Source of the DNA: Massariosphaeria phaeospora
Taxonomy: Eukaryota > Ascomycota > Dothideomycetes > Pleosporales
Assembly: GCA_011032825.1 (NCBI GenBank)
Contig: JAADJZ010000031.1
Span: 186,001-250,000 of the forward strand
Length of the DNA: 64,000 nucleotides
Reading direction: 5' to 3'
Below the pieces are notes generated by a model that was given only the letters and a program-made list of their open reading frames with translations, was not told the DNA's origin and searched no databases. A program made the position numbers and the translations under genes. Shown here piece after piece: positions 44,301 to 55,908 of this stretch. Numbering within the stretch: the first letter of the stretch is position 1; the number at the start of each line of letters is the position of its first letter.

Positions 44301-46980
44301 AGTCTATCTACAATTGCTTCCGCCAAACCAGAACAATGCTAGCGGCAACTCCTTCGCATATCGGGGATACCACGAAACCGCTTGGATAATTAATCGCTTC
44401 GCTCATGTTGCCCGAAAGCACAATCTTCCTGACGTCTGCATCCAGCAGCTGAGCCGCATATACACGCTGCCGAATATTGAGATACAGGAAGCGTTCCTCA
44501 AGCTTCGTGAGCAGGCGAAGTGTCACTACCAGAATCGTGCAGAACTCAACAACGGCTTGGACGTGATCAACAACACTAATCTGAGCTACTTTGGCCCACA
44601 ACAGAAGGCAGAGTTCTATACGTTGAAAGGCATGTTTCTTGCCAAACTCGGTCAAAAGGCCGAGGCCAATGATGCTTTCGGTTCCGCTCTATTCTTCGAC
44701 ATCAAGCTGCCCAAAGCTTGGGCCGAGTGGGGCCGCTACAACGACATGCTCTTCAAAGAAGAACCTTCTAACATGGAGAAGGCGGAGGCTGCGCTGAGCT
44801 GCTATCTCGAAGCGGCAAGTCAGTTCAAGAACGTGAAATCGAGGAAGCTACTTGGTCGTGTGTTGTGGTTGCTCAGCCTAGACAGCTCTGATCGACAATT
44901 GGCTTTGAAGTTCGAAGAATTCAAGGGTGATACACCGGTGTGGTACTGGATTACATACATCCCGCAGCTACTCAACAGCTTGTCGCGACCGGAGGCATTA
45001 GTTGCACGTCAAATTCTTGGGAAGTTAGCTAAGACCTATCCCCAAGCGCTGTATTGCCACCTCAGGACAACAAGAGAGGATATGGTAATTCTTAAGAAGA
45101 ATCACGAACAGAAAGAAGCAAAGGAAAAGGCCTCACAAGCAAAGCCATCTACGGTGCAAGGCTCACCTGCACAGAAACAGAGTTCGCCAGACGCTAGGCC
45201 AGGCTCAGCATCCAGTAGCAATCGGCCACTCACTGCGGCTGGCGAGGAGAAAGCGACTGCAAACGGTACTCCGAATGAGAATGTCAAGACTGAAGAGAAC
45301 CAACAAGGTAGCCCGAACAAGGATGCAGATGCTCCAGCAGCCGCTAAGAAGCCCTGGGACCATGTCGAGGAGATTTCGGCTATACTTAAGACCGCTTTCC
45401 CGCTACTGGCACTTTCTATGGAGACCATGCTCGACCAGATTCAGAAGAACTTCAAATGTCCACCGGATGAAGATGCGTACAGGCTTATTGTTGCGCTACT
45501 AAATGATGGGCTGTCTTATGTAGGCCGCCAACCAACTCTTTACTCTCCAGACGTCCGTCTGCCTTCTAGCACTGAGGCAAACATTACACGTTTTGCCGAG
45601 TCCGTCCTGCCGCCACACATTCGCAAGGCGTTTGAGAACGACTTCGTAGCACACAAACCAACCATGCACGAGTACATCCAGAAGCTCCGCACTTGGCGGA
45701 ATAGGTTCGAGGAGAGGCTTGATCGTAGGAAGCTCACGGTTCCCTTGGAAACCTACACCCACCAGCTCAACGAATTCCGGTTCCTCAAGTTCGACGACGT
45801 GGAGGTGCCCGGGCAATATTTGCAGCACCGAGACAAGAACTCTGACTTTGTCCGCATTGAACGTTTCCTACCTGATGTAGATCTGGTGCGTGGTATTGGT
45901 ATTTGCCACCGTCGTCTCAAAATCCGTGGCAATGATGGGAGTGTGCATCCATTCGCGATCCAGTTTCCAGCTGCTAGAAACTCTAGAAGAGAAGAGCGGA
46001 TTTTGCAGCTGTTTCGCATCTTTAACGGCATCCTGGCGAAGCGCAAAGAGAGCCGCAAGAGAAATCTCCAGTTTCACTTGCCGCTTATGGTGCCGATTAC
46101 GCCTAGTGTGCGCATGGTACAGGATGACGCGTCATACATCAATATGCACGGTATATTCGAGGACTACTGTAGAATGAACAACATCAACAAGGACGAGCCT
46201 GTTCTCTTCAGTATCGAGAAACTGAGAGCTCTCCAACCGGTAAGTCCACTCCGCTACCCGCTAGGCCAATCATTAGATACTAATAACCCTGTGCAGAAGA
46301 ACGCCGAACACGCTAATAGTATCCGGCTTGAGACGTTCGCTGCTGTCCAAGAGAAATATGTCACTAAGACTGTCGTACTAGACTACTTCCGCAGCACCTA
46401 TCCCAACTACTCCGACTTCTGGCTGTTCCGCCGCACCTTCTCCTACCAGCTGGCCGCCCTCACCTTCATGACATACGTCATGCACATGAACACGCGCTTT
46501 CCTCATAAGATCAGCATCGCTCGCGGAAGCGGCCGTGTCTGGGGCTCGGAACTCATCCCGTCCATGGCCGTCGGCAAGCCCATCCTGCACAACAACGAGC
46601 CCGTGCCCTTCCGCCTCACCCCCAACCTGCAAACCATGATGGGGCCCTTGAACCTCGAGGGCATTTTCGCGCCGGCGGTCATGACCGTCGCGCGCTGCCT
46701 CATCGAGCCCGAGGGCGAGCTCGAAATGCAGCTCTCTATCTTCATGCGCGACGAAATGAATCACTGGTTCACCAGCCAGCATAAGACGCTCACGGCGGAT
46801 GTCCTCAGGGAGAGCGTCCAGCAGAATAGCGATCTGGTGGTTAAGCGCGCGACCAGTATTGGCTCGTTGCCCGGTGGTGGCAATTTGCCGGCTAACCAGA
46901 CGATGGTGGACTTGGTGGCTGTGGCGGTGCATCCGCATAAGTTGAGCCAGACGGATCCGCTCTGGATGGCGTATTTGTGA
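35368..46980 (+). CDS. TRA1: Tra1/TRRAP, SAGA and NuA4 activator-binding subunit (PIKK-related pseudokinase)
   Basis: Four exons: 35368-35422, 35513-35670, 35719-46239 and 46297-46980, giving 3805 aa, close to the usual 3700-3900. It is the scaffold subunit shared by the SAGA and NuA4 acetyltransferase complexes; activators contact it to recruit them. Most of the protein is helical HEAT/TPR solenoid. The FAT region occupies about residues 2600-3200 (YEQCGIWDKAQQMYEAAQIKA, LWEDHWVICAQKLQQWEIL, TLKGMFLAKLGQKAEANDAF). Residues about 3205-3285 are a Ser/Pro/Lys-rich disordered insert before the kinase-like domain. In that domain the catalytic loop reads MNTRFPHKISI instead of GDRHxxN and no DFG follows, so it is a pseudokinase as in known Tra1. 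The FATC end is VHPHKLSQTDPLWMAYL. The 57-nt third intron (46240-46296, branch TACTAATAA) keeps the frame open if retained. Confidence 0.95.
46240..46296 (+). other. Intron 3 of TRA1, length divisible by three and without a stop
   Basis: Donor GTAAGT after CTCCAACCG, perfect branch site TACTAATAA, acceptor GTGCAG before AAGAACGCC. Retention would add 19 residues inside the kinase-like domain. Confidence 0.8.
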
Positions 46981-48140
46981 GAAAGGAAAGGGAATAGGCC
47001 GGGGATGCATGAATAGGGCGAAGGAGGGAGGGAGCATGGGCGATCGGGAGTTTCGGGGAAGTCTACCTTGCTATGGGCTGATGCGCTAGCTATGGCGTTT
47101 ATGGTGGTATGGGTGCGTTTGTCTTTCCAATCTTTCTCTTTATTTTTCTTTTTGGTCGGTGTCTAGGGGCATATCATGGTCGTGAGCAGCTGTACGCTTG
47201 TGACTGATTGTGTACTAGTGCGGTCAAAACACATAGGCATACTTGTGATGGGCAGCAAAGCATGGAGGAGTGTGGGAAATTATGGGGCGCCAACTATCAC
47301 AACATGTTCTTTATATGTTCTTGCGTTGTAGATAGTTTATTTGTTAGTTAGTTAGTTAGTTAGTTCGCCCTTTCAACAAGACTGTTTGGAATTAATTGTT
47401 TTGAAATTGCTGGGTGTTGGGTGAATGAGGTGGGAGGGTGGGAGGGTGGTAGGGGAGTGGGTGAGTGGGTGAGTGAGTGAGTGATTGAGTGATACTGATG
47501 CTCTGCAAAAGTTGGGGGATATAGGGGGACTGATGTAGTGCTGGGCTAAAACTCGACTAGATAGATAAAGTTAGGTTACCGGGAGGCACGAGAGAGGTAT
47601 GGCGAGTTCCGTTGTATGTGTGTGTGTTACTAATATGTACGATCCTTTCTACGAGCGAGCACAGCTAGCATACGTTCCGTACAAGTAGAACCTAGCTATG
47701 TGCGCCAAACGAATGCTACTACTTAGTAGGCAGGAAGGTCATGCCCGAAGTGCTAATTTGAACAGGGGCTTTCGCCTATATGTCTTGTGCTGTGCAGGGA
47801 GTAAGTAGTGAGTGTCGCAGAAAAGTCTATGCGGTAGATGGGATCGTCCCAGGCGCTACCGATCGCACCCACATCAGAGAATGAAGACCAATGGGTGGAA
47901 AGAGTGAATCGAACAAGGATGTCTTGGTCAGAATCCATGTCTCTAGGACCGGAAAAGTAAATATATACAATGTTGTAGAAGAAAAGAATAGAGGATCCTC
48001 TCGGAGGCATGGGTTGGCGTATACGCTCAACACAAGATCCAGCTGCTCACGCCGTCGCCATCGCCGTCACCGCCAGCACCACGCTCGGCAGTGGTTTCCA
48101 AAAGCGCACTACGACGCAACTCCTCAACCACACGCTCAAC
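46981..48140. other. Spacer between convergent TRA1 and AA9 genes
   Basis: Includes (TTAG)n at about 47343-47365 and an imperfect GTGAGTGG / GAGT tract at about 47430-47492. I see no supported gene. Confidence 0.5.
47343..47365 (+). repeat. (TTAG)n microsatellite
   Basis: Five to six TTAG units in the 3' flank of TRA1. Confidence 0.85.
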
Positions 48141-48904
48141 TTAACCAGTCCACACCTTCGGGCCAGGCATGCTGTAGCTCTTAGGGTTATTCCACTTATT
48201 GAACGCAATCCCCGCATCGCTCGCCTTGTACACGCCAGGAATTTTGACAGCCGGCCCAGGGTTGCCACCGCCGGAGCCCTCAATCTTCAGCTGGAAGCAC
48301 TCGATGTAGAACTGGGCCTTGCCGACATGCCCCTCATGCAAGCCAATATGCTCCACACGCACCAGGTACTCGCCCGGCGGGATCGTCTTCTGCACGGTCC
48401 ACTCCAGGCGGTCCTTCTGCCAGTTGCACCAGCTGGTGTCCGTGCCGATGGCGTTGGGGTTGCACAGGCCGTCCTCCATGACCTTGACCCAGTCGCCGCT
48501 GCCGTCGTAGCTGGCGACCGAGCCGGGCGCTTTGCTGATGTAGACGAAGCCCGGGCCCGGGTGCTCGATCTTCTCGTTGTTGAAGAGCTTGAAGCCGAGC
48601 TTGTCGCCGGCTTTGACTGTGTAGGTGGCGGTCGAGCCGGCGGAGGCGCCTTTGTTGCAGCGCAGGTCGTTGGAGTTCATGAGCTCGGAGGGGATGGACG
48701 GGTTGTAGCTGTTGCTGTTTTTGCGCGTGTAGGCGTACTCGCCGCCGATGTTGGCGCCGTTGACGATGAGCCGGTTGAAGATGTAGTCTGTGGGGGAGGT
48801 TCTGGTTAGTTGATGATGGGATGAGATGTCGGGGTAGAGAGGGGAGACGTACGAGCCTCAGTGAGGGGTGCCAGCAAGGCGACGAGAGCGAAGGTTCCCT
48901 TCAT
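48141..48904 (-). CDS. AA9 lytic polysaccharide monooxygenase
   Basis: Two exons: 48904-48853 and 48787-48141, with a 65-bp intron, giving 232 aa. It is a secreted copper enzyme that oxidatively cleaves cellulose or related beta-glucans. Residues 1-17 are the signal peptide (MKGTFALVALLAPLTEA). Residue 18 is His, whose codon is made by the splice (C|AC), giving the N-terminal His of the copper histidine brace. The second brace His is His93 in EHPGPGFVYIS. The axial Tyr and its partners fit Tyr178, Gln176 and His164 in HIGLHEG...AQFYIECFQ. The C-terminal segment (AVKIPGVYKASDAGIAFNKW then SYSMPGPKVW) is typical of AA9. There is no CBM1 module or linker. A TATATAA lies 151-157 bases upstream of the ATG. 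It suggests a plant-biomass-associated lifestyle. Confidence 0.92.
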
Positions 48905-50651
48905 GATGTCGGTAGTGCAAAAAACGGATTGATAGATAGAGAACGAAAGTTTTGCGAACGCTGAACGCGGAATGCTGAGAAGGCTGAAGTCTGAACGAAT
49001 CTGGAGCGAAGGGCTGCAGAATGAAAAGCCATAGTTGCCCTTCTCCTCACTGTATTATATACTTCGATCTTTCCGCTCGTCATGACAATGCTCCCATACC
49101 CTAAGCGGCGACTCATTGGAGGGAATATTCGTCATCTTGGCACCTTCCACCCTTCATCTAATAAACACGGTTTGGACGTCGTGAGACTTCTAGCTCGCGC
49201 CCATTCGGCCTTAATATTGCATGGCCACAGCCAAGCTGCCCGACGCGAGAGCCAAGCTTCTGGGAAATGACCCGGGTGAAACCATCGCTCGTTTATCGAC
49301 GTCCGCCAAGATCCGGGGCGATCACACGGGGACTTTATAAACAAGTTTGCACTACCGGCGTACTTTACCGGCTGCCGCAGTCTGGGGTGCGTTGGTATAG
49401 CCGAAGAGAGGTGAGTTGGCGCCTCCCGGGTAATGTATGGACGGATATGAAGGTATTGACCGTATTGGATTGGAGCGAGTTCTGGCAGTTCTTTCGCATT
49501 TCGTGGTGGTTCTGTGGGAGTTTGTGGTGGTTGGCGGGATTTCGTTTTGATTCGGGGGCAGGGTTCGGAACAGATGTCATCATGCGGCGTGTTTGATATT
49601 TACAGAGCCAAGCGATTGGCGGACGCTAGCGATCTTTCGTGCGGCCTCTGAGAGTCTACCAAACCCTGAGTCTTAACGAGGCGGTAGGTTTTCGAGTAGG
49701 AGGCGAAGAAGAGTTGTAGGAATCTCGGGACGCAAATCGGATTCTTGGGATTTTAGAGCCTGCATGGGCGTTTCAACTTTTGCTAACGTTCGCTTGTTGA
49801 GAAGTGATATTTACCTACGTCAAAGCGGCGCTCAACAGGAAAGAGAGAAACGAGGATTGGTAGACTGAGAACCTGCAAAACCTGATATGAGTCCCGGGGA
49901 TAGGAAGAGTAGCCAAGGAACATTCTTGACGTTCGAACAGGAGCTGCCAGATCAGCTCATGCCCAAAGACTTTGAGTGTGTTGGTAATTCGGCCTTCTAG
50001 ACGCACTGCTCAACCGGAACTGTAGAATTGGATACGGAGTACCATGCCTTGTTATTGCTTATAACGATACAAGCGCTGGAAGGAGACATGCATCCGGGCC
50101 AAGAGCGACGTCTGACATGCCGAAGAGCCACCACTCGCATCGCAAGCTGAGTCACAATGTGCATCTGGATTTCTCCTTCGTGGAAGTCGCAATGCTGGAA
50201 GCCAGGGGTATCGAAGTGACCGGCAAGGTGAAGAGATGACACTCTCACTCAGTATTTGTCGACCTTGAGAAGAGCAGTATCCAGCTGAATGCGATTGCAG
50301 ATACAATCTCCCAGTTGAGAATACGAACGATCTTTTTTTTCAAGTGATGCAACGCTGATAGTTGTACTCGACTCTTCCTCGGATCGGATAACGAAGTGCC
50401 GCCTATACTTTGCTTGGTCAATGTACGGAGTGTTGTAGATTTTCGACATCGTCCGCAGGCATGCGCGCGATCGCTATACCATCTAGTGTCTGCGTTTGCG
50501 TATGCAACACCAGTAAGGTCTGTATATGAGTATTCTTCCACGACTTTCAAGACTGAATGGGATAGTAATGTGTTGCATATAGTACAGACCGCCGGTTCTC
50601 GAACAGGTGACCACCCAGGTATATACCGTTACTCGATTCGTTTCCCCCACT
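48905..50651. other. AA9 upstream region and gene-free spacer
   Basis: The first about 250 bp hold the AA9 promoter. The rest contains only short overlapping frames, several starting at non-ATG codons. Nothing is recognised. Confidence 0.45.
49055..49061 (-). promoter_or_regulatory. TATA box candidate of the AA9 gene
   Basis: TATATAA on the minus strand, 151-157 bases upstream of the start codon at 48904. Confidence 0.45.
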
Positions 50652-52327
50652 TTAAAAAGAAGAGCCGCTGCTAGATGTCAGGGTTGGTGAGGATTGGGTA
50701 TACATCCTCATGAAGCCTGCCATTGCTTTTCCTTGCCGCACGCCAAAGTCCTCTGCTATGTTTTCTGCTCTTTGTTCTATCCACATCAAAGTGCCCAATG
50801 TGCTGGTAGACGACGTCGAAAGGACATAGAGCGGCCAAAGAAGCCCATAGCCTCCAATCATCTTCATGGTAGATTGAGATTGCTTGAAGCTCAGTATGTA
50901 ATAGTCGGTACTTAATTTGAGCTCCTCACACAGTCGGAGCTGAGTGGAAACCGCGTCGTCAAGTGTTGCTGATGCGGGAGAGCCGGCTGTTGTAAGTAGC
51001 TGTGTGCGGGCCCACTCGATCACAAGATCCGAGGCCAAGATGCGGACTGTCAGTTGGAAGATCCATATACTAGCAAGCCAGATATAGCGATACGTTGTAG
51101 GGTCAACACTATACGCTGATCCGAAGTCTGCCGACGGTCGCTGCTGTGGATCCCAGCTAGGTATACTTGGTTGCCAGGTTGCAAATCGGTACATCAAGGT
51201 TTGTGCATCTCTCGCCATGCCATCGTCGACGTAGCCTCTCGTCTTTTGATCCGCTCGGATCTGACAGAGTCGAGCTAAGAGCCTGTAGAAGTAAGGCTCA
51301 AAGTCTCGTTCTGTGATGTCTTCGTCGTCGAGGAAATCAACTACCGAGGATGGAAGTGGGTCGCGCGTTTGTAAACAGTGAGCCAGCTGAATGTGTCAGT
51401 TATATCTACGCGTCGCGATGAGTACATAGGGGCGTACTATAAAGCCTCGCATACGGGCATATATCCCAAGACCGACGTCGTTGCTGCACTGCTCCGGGCC
51501 TCGTCTCTTTACTAGTTCGCAGGCACCGGTCAAATGAGCGGTCAGATCTTTGGTAGACGCCGGGGTATCGCAAATGATGTTCTTACAAAGTTAGTACACT
51601 TATTGCGAAAGAATAACAGCCACATACCTGAAGTATGCTCAACAGGATACATGTCAGTATCGAGGAGTCGGACAGGCGCTTTGCAGGGTTCTGCAGTTGT
51701 TTCGTCAACTGTCGGAGAACTTTGCCCTCTTTTGTTCTTGCCTGGGTCAAGAGCTCTGGGGCGCTTTTCATGCTCCCCAAAGCTGCCAGTCCGCTGGCTC
51801 TGACGATATCAGGGACTGGCCCACCGGTGTTCAAGTCGGACTGGAACACCGGTAGAATATAATCAAAGCCGCCATCGCCATGTCGTCCATCCGAGGAAAA
51901 GAACTTTTCGTTGTAATGGGCGAAGAAGTACTCGACGGCTTCGTCGTCTATGGCTGCTATCCGCGACGGCTGCTGTACATCCAGGAACTGGAGCATGCCA
52001 CGATCTGGAGATAAGGAATAAGAAGACTGAGACCGCTCGTCCGCTCTCCGGTTTTCTCGGCGAACCACTCTTGTAGTCTCATTTCTAAAGAGCATATCCT
52101 GTTCGTTCCTATAACCGCTACAGAGCCTGTTTTTCCTGATACACTGTGTGCAGGAAGGGAGAGTAAGATCGCATCTAGAAAAAGGTCAGATTACATAGCC
52201 CTCACCCGGGTCCGCGGTTCCAGCGACAGGAAGTAAGCAGCGTAGCCGAGATATGGTTCAATACTGACTTGGTTCGTTTCGCCCTGCAAGGCGCGCACCC
52301 TTTGCTCGGCTTCCCCGCGAATCCCAT
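50652..52327 (-). CDS. Zn2Cys6 fungal transcription factor
   Basis: Four exons: 52327-52269, 52174-51628, 51581-51438 and 51386-50652, giving 494 aa. The binuclear zinc cluster is Cys11, 14, 21, 28, 31 and 38: KGCAPCRAKRTK then CDLTLPSCTQC, IRKNRLCSG. The first intron falls in the Lys codon directly before Cys21, and only the spliced frame gives the full motif. The rest is an all-helical fungal transcription-factor domain (DUF3468/Fungal_trans_2 type): AVEYFFAHYNEKFF near residue 85, LTAHLTGACELVKRRGP, ITERDFEPYFYRLLARLC, and a final region with GGYGLLWPLYVLSTSSTSTLG and a DFGVRQG motif. It probably acts as a DNA-binding regulator in the nucleus; its targets are unknown. There is no adjacent pathway cluster to suggest a local role. 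Confidence 0.88.
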
Positions 52328-55300
52328 TCTTGAGAAGAGACTCTGTTGAGAACTGTAGTAACTTGGGTGCACTCACAGTCGTGGAGACTTCTTAAAAGGA
52401 ATTCCATGCCATTGAGATATGTCTGACGCGAGTCCACCGTTCAGCTTTCAGACCTCCCGCGGGTGCGGCTTTGAGGCTACGGACAGCGCTACGCGTCCCC
52501 TGAGAGGTACTGATCGCACCAAGGCAGCTGACGTGTGGCTAGGAGTAGAGACAAGGGGGTACCGCAGGCTGTACCGTGGCCGTTTTGAACGTGGGCATGA
52601 GCGGTTCCACGAGGCACCACGGCGGCGGTACGCACGGGTGTGGCTGAACGTGCCAATCCCGCAGCGGGAAGACGCAAACGCCTCCAGGCTGCGCAGACTC
52701 CAGATGCGACGGAAATAGAGGTTGAGACGAGGGTGACGTCTCCTGGCTATGCGTTTCATCGGCCGAACCCGTGGTGCGTGGGCGTGTTTCCAGACTCCAG
52801 AGCAAGGTGATCAGATCAGATGCCGGGCGGCGGGAAGCCGACCCCTCCTCCTTCCCCTCCGAATCCTTCCACCTTCCACCTTCCACCTCCCTCTGTCCAC
52901 CACGGCGCTTTTCTACGCTGCTCAGCTCGTTATGCGCAACGGCAGCACTGAACGAGCGCGCGCTGTCCCGTTTCGCGCGGACCCGAAGGAGATGACTTTG
53001 TGAACTGATTCGAGAAACCCGGCGGCTGCGATTAGACCCACCATCTGCAATTGCTGGCGATTCAGAGTCTACGAAATGGCCCCCACTGGGACCGTCACAC
53101 GCACAGTCATGGCTTCAATAGGGATCAAACACAGTAGTCACCCATGGACCCCGAGAGAACCCCGCCAGCTATGTCATGTGATCGAAGACTTCACGTTGGC
53201 TGCTCCGAGCCGGGCTCGATCTGCTCCTGGTACACGTCATGCGGCTTATCGCTTCCAATTCCTGGGGAACAAGAAATCGACCCAAGGCAGAATCCGCTCT
53301 ATACCGTGTCGTGTGGGTTGTACGCATAACGCATCATGCAGACGCCCTGGTTGTCGGGAGGCGCTCCATGGATGCATTTCGAAATGTTTCTTGCGCCTTG
53401 TTGGCTCCTTGGTCCAGGCCAACAACATACAAAGCCGATTGCGTTTCAAACATAATGCATTTATCGGCATAACATTTAACATCAAACACGCGACACCCGT
53501 CTGACACGCTTCACATTGGCTCGGAGAATTTGCATCTGTTGCGTATGTCCGCGCTCTCTATACCCATTTGGGCCACCCAGCAGCATGGTGGGAGACTCTA
53601 AATCTGGAACGAAATCCACCGCCCCCAAACTGCCATTCCAATTTTCTGCTTTTCAAGCGGCTTCTCGAGATATACCATCGTCCTGTCCAATGACATGCCT
53701 CCATGGTGGAAGGCTACGGGGAAAAAAGACTAAGAACTCACGTTAGGTTCGGATCAACTACCACGCACAGCGAGCTGAATCGGGTAGCTGATCTACCTTT
53801 GGGATACAGGACGTATAAGATTCGGGATGCACTTACACTAAAGATGTTTACTGTGCGACATCTCTTTTCGGTTCGATCGCTCGTGTGCATGTTCTCATCC
53901 GCGCACTCTGCACACGCGGATTTCAAGACCTCCTTGGTTCTTGAGACAACAAGATCACACGAAACCATATCTGGGCAGTCTACTTGGATACAAGGTCAAT
54001 CTTTTCATATAGGCCAATGATTTTGGTGTCAGCAACTAGAAACCAGCAATCGATTCACTCGAAACTACCAGGCTCCAGGCATTTTCAGGCTCGTGTTAAT
54101 CCATGTGCATATACAGCTGGCTCTGTAATACCAGACATTTACCTCACTCCAACAGTCTCTGACGCATCTACAAAACCACGTGTAACTTGTCTGGGACAAG
54201 ATGCAACACGTATGACGAGGCTATTGACGACTTCTGGAACGACCAGCTGATATATCCCAATAGTCTAGGCCAGTTTCGACGCTGCATCTTACACTTACTG
54301 AAAACACAACGCCGTAGACAATCAGAGGGTGAGACTATACGTACGGTTGGCGCTACAAGCAATAACGCCTTATACTTCTAATCAACAACGAGGTCTTCTC
54401 CAATCTCCTCCAACCCTACGACATCTTCACCAATCGGTTACCATGAACCAAGGCACAATAAAAGGACCCAATTGGAGGCGAGATGTGTCTAGGAGCATAG
54501 TAAGACTTTTGTCAAGTAAACGGACAATCAATGGCTATTCTCTGTCGCAGGTCTACGAAGCTATTATCAACGATGCTCGTTATGGCTACCCTTGTACTCG
54601 TAGTTCCCAAGTCGAGGTTCCAAGCTAGGAAGGCGGCCCCTCGTGAATTCCTTGTACCGCTTCGATGACGTCAAAGCCGTCGGCGACCCAATTTCGCGAA
54701 ACCCCGCACCCTTCGCCTCATCCGCGCAACTTTGCTACAAAATCGACGATGCGAAAACGGCGATGCGATTTATACCAGAAGATTGACCAACAGGTCGAAC
54801 AAGCTGGCTGACTGAACTGACTATTGTGAACCCCGCTCCAGCTGCATCGTAGGTACGCTTTTCAACGGAGCTTCACTGAGTCACTTCGTAGCAGGTGGAA
54901 TGGAGTCGATGGACCAAATACCTTGGTAGTCGCTGAACCTATTCCCTAGATCCATACGCGGTTCTCCATATGGTAGAGAGGATTAAAGCAACCGCTGGCA
55001 TGCCTTTCACTCCTCTGTACCCCCCTCGGTTCCTTCTTGTCTACTTTCTCAAAATCTTCTCTGCGCGATCAAAGTATTCCCTGTCGACACAGTCAGTTAT
55101 CTCGCAAAAATTACTATAGGGCTGTGCATGCTTGGAAATCGAATCAGACAACGATACTGAAAATAATAACCAAATGTAGGTACTCGAAACATTCAATTAC
55201 CAGGAATGGCTAACTATAAACGTATTTTCGTCCTTTAATGGCCCAATTAGATAATTTATGCCTCCGCCTCCGACAATCTAAATCCTTAGCTCGCCTTCCC

Positions 55301-55908
55301 TTCAACATCCTCCTCTACGCATATTCTCTGGTACAATATCAGCGCGCTGTCTACAGCATTCTCCGCAGAGAAGACTTCGCGAAACTCAAACCTTCATTCT
55401 ACACACATGTCGTTATACACCAGGCAAATTCAAACTATCATTATTCGCAACGTTGCTATTCTATTGATACCAACAATCTTGTTTACACGCTAGTCCGTTA
55501 CTCGTTGTCGTCGTCACGAAGGAGTGATGGAGCCGTTTCAGCGAGATTCAAGGCCCCGATCGGACTTCATCCTACGAGGCGAAGTACCTACACCTCATAT
55601 CCACCTTATATACCACCACACTATTCCTTGGTAGTTTCGAATGTCTGAAATTTTGCTTTACGTGGTAGAGGGCTGGTTCCTCCAAGTCGACGGTAAACGG
55701 TAATCTTTTTTCTCTGCTCGAGGCATTGTGAGGATGATGAGATGAAGCCACGTTCTTGGTATGTCGCTCCATGCTAACGTATTCGAGCAAAGGCCTGTTA
55801 TGCATACCTGTTTCGAAGACTCGGGTCTGTTGGCTGACTTGTAATGAGAACTCGTTTGCGACTACTTTCTTTCATCCGGCAGGCTCCGTGGCCTCCCGCG
55901 CATCCACG
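52328..55908. other. 3.6 kb gene-poor region
   Basis: The GC-rich left part (to about 53000) is the upstream region of the Zn2Cys6 gene. The right part is AT-richer, with many short frames on both strands that I could not support. The longest ATG-initiated frame (55238-55648, 136 codons) lacks recognisable motifs. No transposon ends were found. Confidence 0.45.

Noticed and set aside
46378..47037. 219-codon minus-strand frame over the TRA1 end
   Set aside because: It is antisense to the conserved FATC region and has His/Arg-rich composition without motifs.
48009..48809. 266-codon plus-strand frame over the AA9 gene
   Set aside because: The minus strand encodes a complete AA9 with its metal ligands; this frame is antisense.
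52419..52718. 99-codon ATG frame divergent from the Zn2Cys6 gene
   Set aside because: It is Arg-rich with no motif, and the opposite strand is equally open; probably GC bias.
55238..55648. 136-codon ATG frame in the AT-rich spacer
   Set aside because: It has biased Tyr/Ser/Arg content and no recognisable domain, and I could not support it as a gene.
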